DNA of 64,000 bases from Paenibacillus azoreducens (GTDB lineage: Bacteria; Bacillota; Bacilli; Paenibacillales; Paenibacillaceae), in NCBI RefSeq assembly GCF_021654775.1, contig NZ_AP025343.1, positions 1,703,501-1,767,500 of the forward strand, read 5' to 3'. Position numbers and translations under genes: made by a program. The notes under the pieces were generated by a model that ran no database searches, was not told where the DNA came from, and saw nothing but the letters and a program-made list of their open reading frames with translations. Below are positions 51,390 to 59,487 of this stretch, piece by piece. Position 1 is the first letter of the stretch. Each line of letters starts with the position of its first letter.

Positions 51390-51436
51390 AAAAGCAGAGG
51401 TTCGGGTTTCATCCCGAACCTCTGCTTTTTTGCTTG
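51388..51436. terminator. Strong bidirectional terminator after ecsB
   Basis: AAAAAGCAGAGGTTCGGG and CCCGAACCTCTGCTTTTTT form a perfect long stem; A and T runs serve both strands, so it can also end the YjcZ-type gene. Confidence 0.93.
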
Positions 51437-51464
51437 GGCTGGATTGTTCTTGAAATTGGCGGTA

Positions 51465-51590
51465 TTAAAGCCAGAAAGAACGAGTGATGATAACGAGGAG
51501 GATAAAGAGAACAAGGATTGCTCCAGTGTTATGAAATAATCCATGGCAGCCATATCCGTATCCGTATGCGCCTCTTACTTCTTCGCTCAT
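51465..51590 (-). CDS. YjcZ-family sporulation protein
   Basis: A 41-residue peptide matching the YjcZ family of small sporulation-associated proteins: N-terminal Gly/Tyr-rich segment (GAYGYGYG) and a C-terminal membrane helix with the typical ending AILVLFILLVIITRSFWL. AAAGGGGAATG precedes the ATG. It ends 29 bases from the bidirectional terminator. The family is expressed during sporulation in Bacilli and its job is unknown. It is too short for ordinary ORF cutoffs. Confidence 0.85.
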   Translation of the reverse strand: MSEEVRGAYGYGYGCHGLFHNTGAILVLFILLVIITRSFWL

Positions 51591-51791
51591 TGTTCATTCC
51601 CCTTTGCAAATGGATTGTTTTTGGATTACACCGTATCATATGTCTCGGGGGAACTCAGTGCTTGGGCAATCACCCGTTCGCTACAAACAAATTCTTTAGC
51701 CGCTCTGCTGAGAATTTGTACATAAGATTTATGGGGTTTGGATAACGCAGATCGGCAGCTGTACCTAATGGATCGTTGCTTCGGCTGACTG

Positions 51792-53093
51792 CTATTTGTT
51801 CTGCAAATCCATGATTCCTTGGTACACCAGATCAAAGAGATCTTCCAGGTAATCTTCTTCGATACAGGAGAAGGCAATGCGCAAATCATGCTCGCCAAGG
51901 GCGATCGTTCCGACTCCATATTGATGCAGGATATGCGTGCGCAGCTCTTCGGCGGATACGGTTTTCAGCTTCAAGCACATGAAATATCCGGAGTTGAACG
52001 GGTAGTATTCCCATACGCCGTTGTATTTTCCGCTGTCCAGCAGCGATTTGACCTTGTTGGCCCGACCCTTCATAATCTGGAATTTTTCTTCCTTCTGCGT
52101 ATGGAAATCCGGGGATTTCAGCACGTCAAGCACGAAGGTTTGGGAAGGATGGGCGCCGCTGGAAATCGTGGCTCGAATGATGCCAAGCGTTTTTTGTTCG
52201 AGCGCGTGCAGCACTTCTTTGCTGTCGGAAGCATAGGTGATAAAACCTACGCGGAAGCCCCATACGAATTCTTCTTTGGTCGCGCCGTCGACCTTGACGG
52301 CAAGCACGCGTGGATGCAGATCCGCCAGTTTGCCGAAAAGGGACTCTTTCAGGGAATCTTCGAAAAACAGTCCGAAATAGGCGTCATCCGTTACCGCTAC
52401 CACGTTGATGCCGGCTTCGGCAGCTTCCTTGATGGCAGCGACGATTTCATTGCCCTCTTTAAGCCCAGGCGTGTAGCCGGTTGGATTGTTAGGGAAGTTG
52501 AGGATGACAACAGCTTTGCCTTTGTCCTTTTGAGCAAGCAGCGCGTCGCGCAGTCCTTGGCTGTTAAACGTCATTTCTTCGGTGAAAAGCGGGTAGTTTA
52601 TGATCTGCGCATGACGGCGGATTCCGAAAGTAAGCTCATAGTTTTCCCAGTTTTTGTCGGGGTAAATGACGGCGTCCCCTTCATTGACGAACAGGTCGGC
52701 AACCACGCTCAGTCCGTGCGTAAGCGCGTTGGTTACGATCGGATTACTAAGAGACTTTTCGCGCAGGGACGGGTTCTCTTCGCGCATTTTGGCGAGCCAT
52801 GCCGTCCGGAGCTCCGGTTTGCCGGCAGGAGGTGCATAAGGATAGAGATCTTTCGGCTGAAAAGCGGAGAGCTTGCTTTGGATCGCATCCAAATGCATCG
52901 GAATGCCGCCTTCGGTTGCGATGCCGATCGTGGCATTGTATTTCTTGGCATGCCCCGAGGCTTCGGCAGATTGGCTCAATATGCCTTCCTTCGGAAAATA
53001 AATTTCCTTGCCCAGCGTAGACAGCATGTCATATACATGCGGGTTGCCGGCTTTTACCCCTTCATTCAGTTGTTCTGCCAATGAATTCAACAT
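51792..53093 (-). CDS. PLP-dependent aminotransferase, class I/II
   Basis: A 433-residue fold-type I aminotransferase. The cofactor-contact block is NFPNNPTGYTPG, the Asp/Tyr that contact the pyridine ring are in VAVTDDAYFGL, the PLP Lys is in VDGATKEEFVWGFRVGFI, and the carboxylate Arg is in EHDLRIAFSC. The amino donor and the product are not evident; it is larger than typical aspartate aminotransferases. ATG 53093 gives the best spacing to GGAAGG; the ATG at 53102 is directly against it. It is not close to a biosynthetic operon. Confidence 0.88.
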   Translation of the reverse strand: MLNSLAEQLNEGVKAGNPHVYDMLSTLGKEIYFPKEGILSQSAEASGHAKKYNATIGIATEGGIPMHLDAIQSKLSAFQPKDLYPYAPPAGKPELRTAWLAKMREENPSLREKSLSNPIVTNALTHGLSVVADLFVNEGDAVIYPDKNWENYELTFGIRRHAQIINYPLFTEEMTFNSQGLRDALLAQKDKGKAVVILNFPNNPTGYTPGLKEGNEIVAAIKEAAEAGINVVAVTDDAYFGLFFEDSLKESLFGKLADLHPRVLAVKVDGATKEEFVWGFRVGFITYASDSKEVLHALEQKTLGIIRATISSGAHPSQTFVLDVLKSPDFHTQKEEKFQIMKGRANKVKSLLDSGKYNGVWEYYPFNSGYFMCLKLKTVSAEELRTHILHQYGVGTIALGEHDLRIAFSCIEEDYLEDLFDLVYQGIMDLQNK

Positions 53094-53278
53094 TTCTTCC
53101 ATCCTTCCAAATCGGTTGTAATGTCAGGAATTTCCGTACAATTCCCGTAAGAAGTTTTCCGTTTTAGCTGCCTTACATTATATCATTTGCAGCCGTAACC
53201 GTCACGAAAAAGGGATGGTATTTAAAATAAAATGGCAGTTTAACCTTTGCTTTCCGCAGACCTTTTTTTGCTGTCCGT

Positions 53279-53902
53279 TTACTCTTTGGAATTGGCGCCC
53301 GGGCACTTCTCGCGAATGAGGCGTGCTGTTTCCGGGTCGCGCTCCGAACCCCGCTTTTCAAGACCGCAGAGGACCTGCTCCCGATTGTCATCAGTCAGGT
53401 TTTGTCCGAATTTGAATTTCGCGCTCATCCGGTCCGGGATGATCTTAACTACGGCTACATTGCGCAGTCTGGCGGCATACGTCGGGTTGGCAATATCGAT
53501 CGGATCATATCCCCCTTCGGGCTGCAGTTTTTTCATCAGCAGGGTGAACACCCCGGCTTTTTCCGCAAGATCCTGCACGATCACGGCCCGTCCGCTTGCA
53601 GTTACGCTTTTAAAGTAGGTTGTGGCCGGGCAGGCCAGATGCGGATCCGTAAAATAAGAGGGTATAACCGCAAATTCATCGGCGACACTGAAGCTGACAC
53701 GGGGATTTGCTTTTAAATGCTCCATCTTCTCTCCAACCCGGCTGCCATGGAAATAAAAAACCCCCTGGTCGTAAACGTAATTCAAGGGTGTAACCCGCGG
53801 GTATCCGTCTTCCCCGACGGTACCGAGAAAACCGAAGCTCATGCCGGATAAAAATTGCTCGATTTCCCGTTCTTCGTTGATGCTGAATTCCTTTCTCCTC
53901 AT
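53279..53902 (-). CDS. Pyridoxamine 5'-phosphate oxidase-like flavin-binding protein
   Basis: A 207-residue split-barrel protein of the PNPOx-like/NimA-related superfamily. Recognisable are FLSGMSFGFLGTVGEDGYPR near the start, TPLNYVYDQGVFYFHGSR and AEKMEHLKANPRVSFSV-like core, which bind FMN or a related flavin. Such proteins reduce small molecules or protect against nitro compounds; here the role is open. ATG 53902 has GGGGGAG upstream; the frame is open to 54001 with no site. It diverges from the MocR regulator, which is the usual layout of a regulator and its target. Confidence 0.85.
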   Translation of the reverse strand: MRRKEFSINEEREIEQFLSGMSFGFLGTVGEDGYPRVTPLNYVYDQGVFYFHGSRVGEKMEHLKANPRVSFSVADEFAVIPSYFTDPHLACPATTYFKSVTASGRAVIVQDLAEKAGVFTLLMKKLQPEGGYDPIDIANPTYAARLRNVAVVKIIPDRMSAKFKFGQNLTDDNREQVLCGLEKRGSERDPETARLIREKCPGANSKE

Positions 53903-54092
53903 GATGTTTCTCCCCCAGTTTGGTTGATCTGTTTGCTTAACAGCATAATGGAGACATTGACAAGGAAAAAGATCCAATTTAGATTTAAATTTATAGTCCA
54001 ATTTACTCCGGCTGCTTATGGATTTGAATTTGCAAGTTCATAAATGATAACCGGATGTAAGTCGAATGGGTCAAGGAAGGGGGCAAAAGCGC

Positions 54093-55544
54093 ATGGAACT
54101 GACGCTCCACATGAAGGCTTATCTCGATAAATATCGTTTCAAATATCTGGCTTTGTATCACGCCCTCAGAGAGGCCATTCAGGACGGGCGTTTACCGGGG
54201 GGGATGAAGCTGCCTTCGACCCGGGAGTTGGCGGAGCTGTACGGATTGTCGAGAGGCGCCGTGGCTCAAAGCTATGACATGCTAATGGCGGAGGGGTATG
54301 TGCGTGCGGAGACAGGCCGGGGAACCTTTGTTGCCGATGCGGGCTATTCCCCCCGCGATGTGGTGAAAATAAAGGATACACCGGTGAAGCTTTCGCGTTG
54401 GGGCGAGAGGCTGCTGCTTCTGCCGGAGGGTCCCGCAGAGATGGCGGAACTTGCGGATATCAGCTTTATCAATCGGCCGCTCGATATGAGCCGATTTCCA
54501 TATGAGGAATGGAGAAGCGCCCTCTCTTATGCCGGCGGGCGCAAGGGAGCCTGCCTACAGCATAAAGCGCCGCCGGAAGGAGATAGACAGCTGCGCGAGG
54601 CTATCGCTTCCCATTTGCGTGTGACGCGCGGGATTATGGCCCGGCCGGAGCATGTCGTATTGTTCAGCGGATCCATGCAGGGCATCGTGCTGCTGTTTCA
54701 GCTGCTGATGAACGAAGGAGAGGCGGCGGTTGTGGAAAATCCGGGATTTCACGGAATACGCATGGCGGTTGCGGCATACGGCGGCACAATCATACCGGCG
54801 GCGGTCGACGGGCAGGGAGTCAAGCCGCAGGATTGGGATGCGGGCATCTTGTTTGTAACGCCCAGCCGCCAATATCCTACGGGAGCGGTGCTCAGCCTGG
54901 AGCGGCGGCGGCAGCTTCTTGACTGGGCACAGCGGCATGACGCCGTCATTATAGAGGATGATTACGATAGCGAATTTCGTTTTGGCGGCAGACCGATCGA
55001 GCCGCTCAAGGCGCTCGATGCCCGGGAGCGGGTCATCTACATCGGTTCTTTCTCCCAAACGATGTTTGCGAGTTTAAGGTTGGGTTACGCGGTGCTGCCG
55101 GAAGGCCTGACGGCTGCTGTGGTACGGGCCAAATCGCTGTATGATCCGATGTCGCCGGGATTGCTTGAACAGCGGGCGCTTGCCCGGTTCATGACAAAAG
55201 GGAGCTATATGCGGCATTTGCGCCGATTAACCCGTCTTTACGGTGCGAGGCATCGCCATTTATGTGCGCGGATGCAGGAATTTGCCTGCGACCTGTTCGA
55301 ATTGATGCCCAGTGATGCCGGGCTGCATGTTTATGCGAGCTGGCGCAAATCTCCAGCCGAATACGAGGCTTTTGCAGAAGCTGCGAAACGGAGAGGCGTC
55401 TATTTCCGGAACGCCGGGGTTTACTGGCTCGATGAAGGGCCGCCGGCAGCCTGCTTCAGCTTTGCCCATTTGACGGAGGAACAGATCGATAGGGGCGTGG
55501 CCGGACTCGCGTCTGCATGGCAGGATGTGCAAAATTTCTTTTGA
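54093..55544 (+). CDS. MocR-type regulator (GntR domain fused to aminotransferase-like domain) lacking the PLP lysine
   Basis: A 483-residue fusion. Residues 15-80 form a GntR winged helix (LPSTRELAELYGLSRGAVAQ). The rest is a fold-type I aminotransferase domain, which in MocR proteins binds PLP to sense vitamin B6 or amines. FSGSMQGI, TPSRQYPTGAVLS and EDDYDSEFRF are present. The PLP Lys, normally in SFSKT, is replaced: the sequence is SFSQT, Gln 322 at 55056-55058 (CAA). Other PLP contacts look kept. It diverges from the split-barrel gene, its likely target. ATG 54093 follows AAGGGGGC. Confidence 0.92.
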   Translation: MELTLHMKAYLDKYRFKYLALYHALREAIQDGRLPGGMKLPSTRELAELYGLSRGAVAQSYDMLMAEGYVRAETGRGTFVADAGYSPRDVVKIKDTPVKLSRWGERLLLLPEGPAEMAELADISFINRPLDMSRFPYEEWRSALSYAGGRKGACLQHKAPPEGDRQLREAIASHLRVTRGIMARPEHVVLFSGSMQGIVLLFQLLMNEGEAAVVENPGFHGIRMAVAAYGGTIIPAAVDGQGVKPQDWDAGILFVTPSRQYPTGAVLSLERRRQLLDWAQRHDAVIIEDDYDSEFRFGGRPIEPLKALDARERVIYIGSFSQTMFASLRLGYAVLPEGLTAAVVRAKSLYDPMSPGLLEQRALARFMTKGSYMRHLRRLTRLYGARHRHLCARMQEFACDLFELMPSDAGLHVYASWRKSPAEYEAFAEAAKRRGVYFRNAGVYWLDEGPPAACFSFAHLTEEQIDRGVAGLASAWQDVQNFF

Positions 55545-55638
55545 AAGAGTATGATGGAGATTGAATGTGGTTTAATGCATCAGACTTCAACCGCATTTAA
55601 TCGAATGGAATGAGTTTATATAAAGGGGGAATGACGAC

Positions 55639-56424
55639 ATGCTGCATGCGTCGCCGTCTTCTTTTCACATAACGCCCTATCTTGCGAAAATCGTATGCGA
55701 GCCGGGGTGGAAATGGCAGAAACGCGAAAAGGCGCTGGAAAACTATGATTTATTTTATGTATGGAGCGGCGAAGGGACGGTCATCCGCAACGATGAGTCG
55801 TTTGAGGTTGGCAAGGGCAGCTGCTTCCTGTTCAGACCTGGCGACCATACGAGCGCAATCCATAATCCACAGAAGCCGCTTGTGTTAACGTACAGCCATT
55901 TTAAAGTCGATGAACCTATAAGCGAGATTCCGCAGCCATACCGCCGTTTGACGGATACGGTTGATTTTGAGTACATGCTTGCAAGATACGTAAGGCTGTT
56001 TCTGGTTAACACGTATGCCGCAAAGGAAGAAGGGCAGCTGATCTTAAAGCAGCTAATGATCCATCTGCTGCGGCACGACCGCGAGCAGCCGGAAGAGAAA
56101 AAGGTCAGTAACCAGCTGACAGAAGTGATCCACGAGATTGCAAACTTTGTCCAGCAGCATCCCGGGAAACCTCACCGGGTGGAGGATCTTGCCGCCCGTG
56201 CGGGTTTGTCGCCGCGTTATTTTTCCATCAAGTTCAAGGAACTGATCGGAACGCCGGTTCAGTCTTATATTATACGGACGCGGATCGAGCGGGCGCAGCA
56301 TCTGCTGCTGCATGCCGGCATGAACGTGACGGAGGTGGCGGATGCCCTCGGCTACCGCGATATCTTTTTCTTCAGCAGGCAATTCAAGCAATATACAGGC
56401 AAAAAACCTTCCGAAATCCGCTAA
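55639..56424 (+). CDS. AraC-family transcriptional regulator
   Basis: A 261-residue regulator. The N-terminal half is a cupin-like sensor (YVWSGEGTVIRNDESFEVGK and FRPGDHTSAIHNP). The C-terminal AraC domain has two helix-turn-helix units: RVEDLAARAGLSPRYFSIKF and NVTEVADALGYRDIFFFSRQ, followed by KKPSEIR. It probably controls a sugar or stress gene; the SDR downstream is one candidate. AAAGGGGG precedes the ATG. A terminator lies between it and the SDR, so they are not clearly an operon. Confidence 0.92.
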   Translation: MLHASPSSFHITPYLAKIVCEPGWKWQKREKALENYDLFYVWSGEGTVIRNDESFEVGKGSCFLFRPGDHTSAIHNPQKPLVLTYSHFKVDEPISEIPQPYRRLTDTVDFEYMLARYVRLFLVNTYAAKEEGQLILKQLMIHLLRHDREQPEEKKVSNQLTEVIHEIANFVQQHPGKPHRVEDLAARAGLSPRYFSIKFKELIGTPVQSYIIRTRIERAQHLLLHAGMNVTEVADALGYRDIFFFSRQFKQYTGKKPSEIR

Positions 56425-56490
56425 ATGCCTGCTTATGACAGCCTATGCTTTTTAGAAAAGTACGTTGACAGACGTTTTTCTCTTGTTTAA

Positions 56491-56532
56491 CTGCAGCGCG
56501 GAATCAACATTTCTGCGGCTGCATTTTTTTTC
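56491..56532 (+). terminator. Terminator after the AraC regulator
   Basis: TGCAGC and GCTGCA (with CGCGGAA/TTCTGCG inside) form the stem, followed by T8. Confidence 0.75.
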
Positions 56533-56633
56533 AAGTGAAAGAAATGCTTTCTATAAGAAAAAGTCTGGAATCTTTGAAAACAACGCTCAAGGCAGCTGGT
56601 TTGCTTTGAAATACGATGCAAGGAGGATGAAAA

Positions 56634-57488
56634 ATGAAAACAAGGCAGGATCATCCGGTGGCCTTGGTAACCGGCAGTTCCAGCGGGTTCGGCTTGCTTA
56701 TATGCGTGGAACTGGCCCTGCGGGGATTCATCGTTGTGGCAGGAATTCGCAGGCCGGAAGCGCAGGCCGGGCTGATGGAAGCGGCCGAGCGGGCAGGGGT
56801 GCGGGAACGGATTGATCCCGTGCAGCTGGAGGTCACCAGCGAAACCGATGCGGAGCGGGCGGTGTCTTACATCCGAGGTCAATACAGGCGCCTGGACATG
56901 CTGGTCAACAACGCGGGAACCGCACTCGGCGGATTGATCGAGGAGGTGCCTGCCGCAGTTTGGCCCGAACAAATGGAGACCAATTTTCACGGAACGGTTC
57001 GTGTAACACGGTCGGCGCTTCCCTTGATGAGGGAGCGGGGAAAAGGGCGGATTATCCAGATGAGCAGCATCAGCGGCCGGATCGGTTTTCCGGGCTACGG
57101 CCCATATGCCGCCTCGAAGTTCGCTTTAGAAGGCTTCAGCGAATGTTTGGCGCTGGAAGTCCGGCCGTTTGGCATTGATGTGGTGATGGTGGAGCCGGGG
57201 GCTTATGGAACGCCGATCTGGAACAAAGGTTTCGCGCGGATGAACGCAGCGCCAAACTCCCCATATCGGAATATGTTGGATAAGGTGCTTGCCTTCTCGC
57301 GCAAAAGTGCGGAGCAAGGAGGGGATCCACGGGAAGTCGCCGGTCTGGTTGCGGATATTGCCTGCATGAAGCGCCCGGCGTTCCGGTACGCGCTGCCTCG
57401 GAGTACCAAATGGACGATTCGAGCCAAAACGGCGCTCCCGGGGCGCCTTTTTCAGAGGATGATGGCTTACATTCTCGATAAAGCATAA
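56634..57488 (+). CDS. Short-chain dehydrogenase/reductase
   Basis: A 284-residue NAD(P)-dependent oxidoreductase with a complete active site: cofactor motif TGSSSGFG near residue 14, NNAGTA near 90, Ser in QMSSISG, and Tyr/Lys in YAASK. PGAYGTPIWN follows the Tyr motif. The length and the extended C-terminus fit the classical retinol or ketoreductase-like group. AAGGAGGATG precedes the ATG. It converges with psd with only 7 bases between the stops. Substrate unknown. Confidence 0.9.
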   Translation: MKTRQDHPVALVTGSSSGFGLLICVELALRGFIVVAGIRRPEAQAGLMEAAERAGVRERIDPVQLEVTSETDAERAVSYIRGQYRRLDMLVNNAGTALGGLIEEVPAAVWPEQMETNFHGTVRVTRSALPLMRERGKGRIIQMSSISGRIGFPGYGPYAASKFALEGFSECLALEVRPFGIDVVMVEPGAYGTPIWNKGFARMNAAPNSPYRNMLDKVLAFSRKSAEQGGDPREVAGLVADIACMKRPAFRYALPRSTKWTIRAKTALPGRLFQRMMAYILDKA

Positions 57489-57495
57489 CCCGGCT

Positions 57496-58296
57496 TTATT
57501 TGCGTGGGGCTGGTGCGTGAAGCGTTCCAAGGAGCTGCCCCATCCGTACCTGGTCTCCTTTTTTCAGATCGGGAAACGGCGTGAAGATGCCGTCCTGGAT
57601 TAGCAGCACAACGGTGGAGCCGAATTCGAAATAGGCCAGATCGTCGCCGTTGGTCCAGCGCGATACGGATTCATCATTGTAACGGATACTGCTTACGTTC
57701 ATGGCTCCGACCTTCACGACTGCCACTTCGCCGTATTCGCCGGCAATGTAAGTAATCAGCCGTTCATTGCGGCATAATACCGACTTCATGTGGGTCATCC
57801 CGAATTCGTTAACCGGATAAGCACGTCCCTTGATGTGTTCGCTTTCCGTACGGACGCCCGTGATCGGGGAGTGAATGCGGTGATAATCGGTAGGGCTCAG
57901 GTACAACACGAAGGCGTAACCATGCTTGTACAATTCCAGGTGAGGGGAGAAATTCAGCAACTCCTCAACGGAATAATCCTGACCTTTTACATTCAGAATC
58001 GTTCCCGAGCTGATTTCGCCCATCGCCGTAATTCGGGCATCCACAGGGCTTGTCAGCACGTTCGGGCCTTCCGCGACGGGGCGCATGCCCGGTTTCAGCC
58101 GGCGGGAGAAAAACTCGTTTAGAGTCCGGTATTCATGTATCTCTTTTTCGGCTTCATGAGCGGGAATCTGATAGCTTTTTATGAAAATAGGAATAGTTCT
58201 CTTGCTGAGTCTGCTGTGCGAAAAGCGCCCCATTATTGCAGACAGCCATTTTCTTGACGAAAGCTCCGTCATAAGCCTTAATATTCTTTTTGCCAT
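57496..58296 (-). CDS. psd: Phosphatidylserine decarboxylase proenzyme
   Basis: A 266-residue membrane-associated enzyme that turns phosphatidylserine into phosphatidylethanolamine. The self-cleavage site that makes the pyruvoyl group is the GST of YFEFGSTVVLLIQ near residue 228. The catalytic His lies in SPTDYHRIHSPITG, and the Asp in TSPVDARI. AAGGGAG precedes the ATG. The pssA gene for its substrate is not adjacent. It converges with an SDR gene. Confidence 0.94.
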   Translation of the reverse strand: MAKRILRLMTELSSRKWLSAIMGRFSHSRLSKRTIPIFIKSYQIPAHEAEKEIHEYRTLNEFFSRRLKPGMRPVAEGPNVLTSPVDARITAMGEISSGTILNVKGQDYSVEELLNFSPHLELYKHGYAFVLYLSPTDYHRIHSPITGVRTESEHIKGRAYPVNEFGMTHMKSVLCRNERLITYIAGEYGEVAVVKVGAMNVSSIRYNDESVSRWTNGDDLAYFEFGSTVVLLIQDGIFTPFPDLKKGDQVRMGQLLGTLHAPAPRK

Positions 58297-58669
58297 GCTT
58301 TATCTCCCTTCGGGTGATGCTAAGAAGATATATAGAATTACGTTCCCGGCCGCCTGTTGGTTACGAAAAAAATTTGCGGCAGGAATCGGATCATGTAAAA
58401 TGCTGTTTTTGAACACTCTGAAATATATTGACACAGAAAATCGTTTTAATCAACAATGACGGATGAAATGACCCAGAAGTAAATGTGGCATGAACCGCAT
58501 GCCGCGGCGGAGTTCGGGGAATCGCGGAGGAATTTGGCCTTTTTTGGCGTTTGACAGGAGAACCCGCAATATTCGCTATTGCCAACCAGTATCAAGTTGG
58601 TGTATTTTGGAACCAGGATACAGATTCCTTCGCATCGCATCTTTGCGAAAGGTTCATCTGTTACATATA
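58297..58669. other. Spacer between psd and the TPP riboswitch
   Basis: About 370 bases with no gene seen. TTGACA sequences occur near 58432 and 58552 but neither has a good -10 at the right spacing. Confidence 0.4.
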
Positions 58670-58768
58670 GAATGCGGGGGCTTGAGAGAATCAGGCTGAG
58701 ATTGCAGCTGTTATCCGCTGCTGACCGGGTATCTGATCTGGATAATGCCAGCGTAGAGAATTCGTGCT
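58670..58768 (+). promoter_or_regulatory. TPP (THI-box) riboswitch
   Basis: Consensus blocks are seen: GCGGGGGCTT, CAGGCTGAGATT, GACCGGGTAT, then CTGATCTGGATAATGCCAGC and GTAGAGAA. Thiamine pyrophosphate binding to such RNAs shuts off thiamine genes. A hairpin pair follows, and the ykoEDC genes are downstream. Confidence 0.95.
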
Positions 58769-58826
58769 AAGCCCTCTTCAGGGCTTATTTAACCGTCTCT
58801 CTTTGCGTATCCAGGCGGTTTTTTTC
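58769..58826 (+). terminator. Expression platform of the TPP riboswitch
   Basis: AAGCCC/GGGCTT forms a small hairpin directly after the aptamer (58769-58786). Then AACCG at 58791 pairs with CGGTT at 58816, followed by T5. Confidence 0.65.
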
Positions 58827-58878
58827 ATGTCTGGGGATTTGGGAATCCCGCCTAAAAAAGAGGAGAGGAAGATGTAGG

Positions 58879-59487
58879 ATGGACAATGCATTACATACGG
58901 GAAAAAGAAAGGGGCTTTCGCTGAGCGATTTACTGGTGACGATTTTGCTGTCGCTTGTGCTTGGTGTGGTATACCATTTTTGGAGTTCGGTATACGACCT
59001 GTTCAAGCCGCTGTTTTTCCAGGCGGATGAGCTGGTGTACGGAGTTTGGTTTTTGGCGCCGACGCTTGCCATGCTGCTGATCCGTAAACCTGGGGTCGCC
59101 ATATTGGCAGAGGTAGCAGCGGCCCATGTTGAAATATTATTCGGCAGCCAGTGGGGGCTTCAATTGGCGCTGTACAGCGTCGTGCAAGGTCTGGCCGCAG
59201 AGCTGGTTTTCGCCGTGCTGCGCTACCGCAGTTTCCGGATGGGAACGGCCGCGTTGGCGGGAGCGGCGGCAGCGCTAGGGTCGCTATTGGTTGATATTTA
59301 TTATGGCTATGTGCTGGATTACACGCTCTGGATGATGCTGTTTAAATATGCGCTTCGAATCGTCAGCTCCGCCGTGTTGGCCGGATATTTGGCGTTTGCG
59401 CTGGCGAGGTCCCTGGAGGCTACCGGCGTTACGCAGCTTTTGCGGCCGGTGACTAAAAAGGATTACGAAGCGCTGGATCATGATTAA
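58879..59487 (+). CDS. ykoE: ECF transporter substrate-binding component YkoE
   Basis: A 202-residue membrane protein with six helices. It is the S component (substrate-binding subunit) of an energy-coupling-factor importer believed to take up hydroxymethylpyrimidine, a thiamine precursor. Typical stretches are SLSDLLVTILLSLVLGVVYH and ELVYGVWFLAPTLAMLLIRK. GAGGAAGATG precedes the start. It overlaps ykoD by 8 bases. The TPP riboswitch upstream supports the substrate. Confidence 0.92.
   Translation: MDNALHTGKRKGLSLSDLLVTILLSLVLGVVYHFWSSVYDLFKPLFFQADELVYGVWFLAPTLAMLLIRKPGVAILAEVAAAHVEILFGSQWGLQLALYSVVQGLAAELVFAVLRYRSFRMGTAALAGAAAALGSLLVDIYYGYVLDYTLWMMLFKYALRIVSSAVLAGYLAFALARSLEATGVTQLLRPVTKKDYEALDHD

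Noticed and set aside
51819..53084. A 421-codon plus-strand frame over the aminotransferase gene
   Set aside because: The minus strand encodes a complete aminotransferase with its motifs; this frame has no motif and no good start site.
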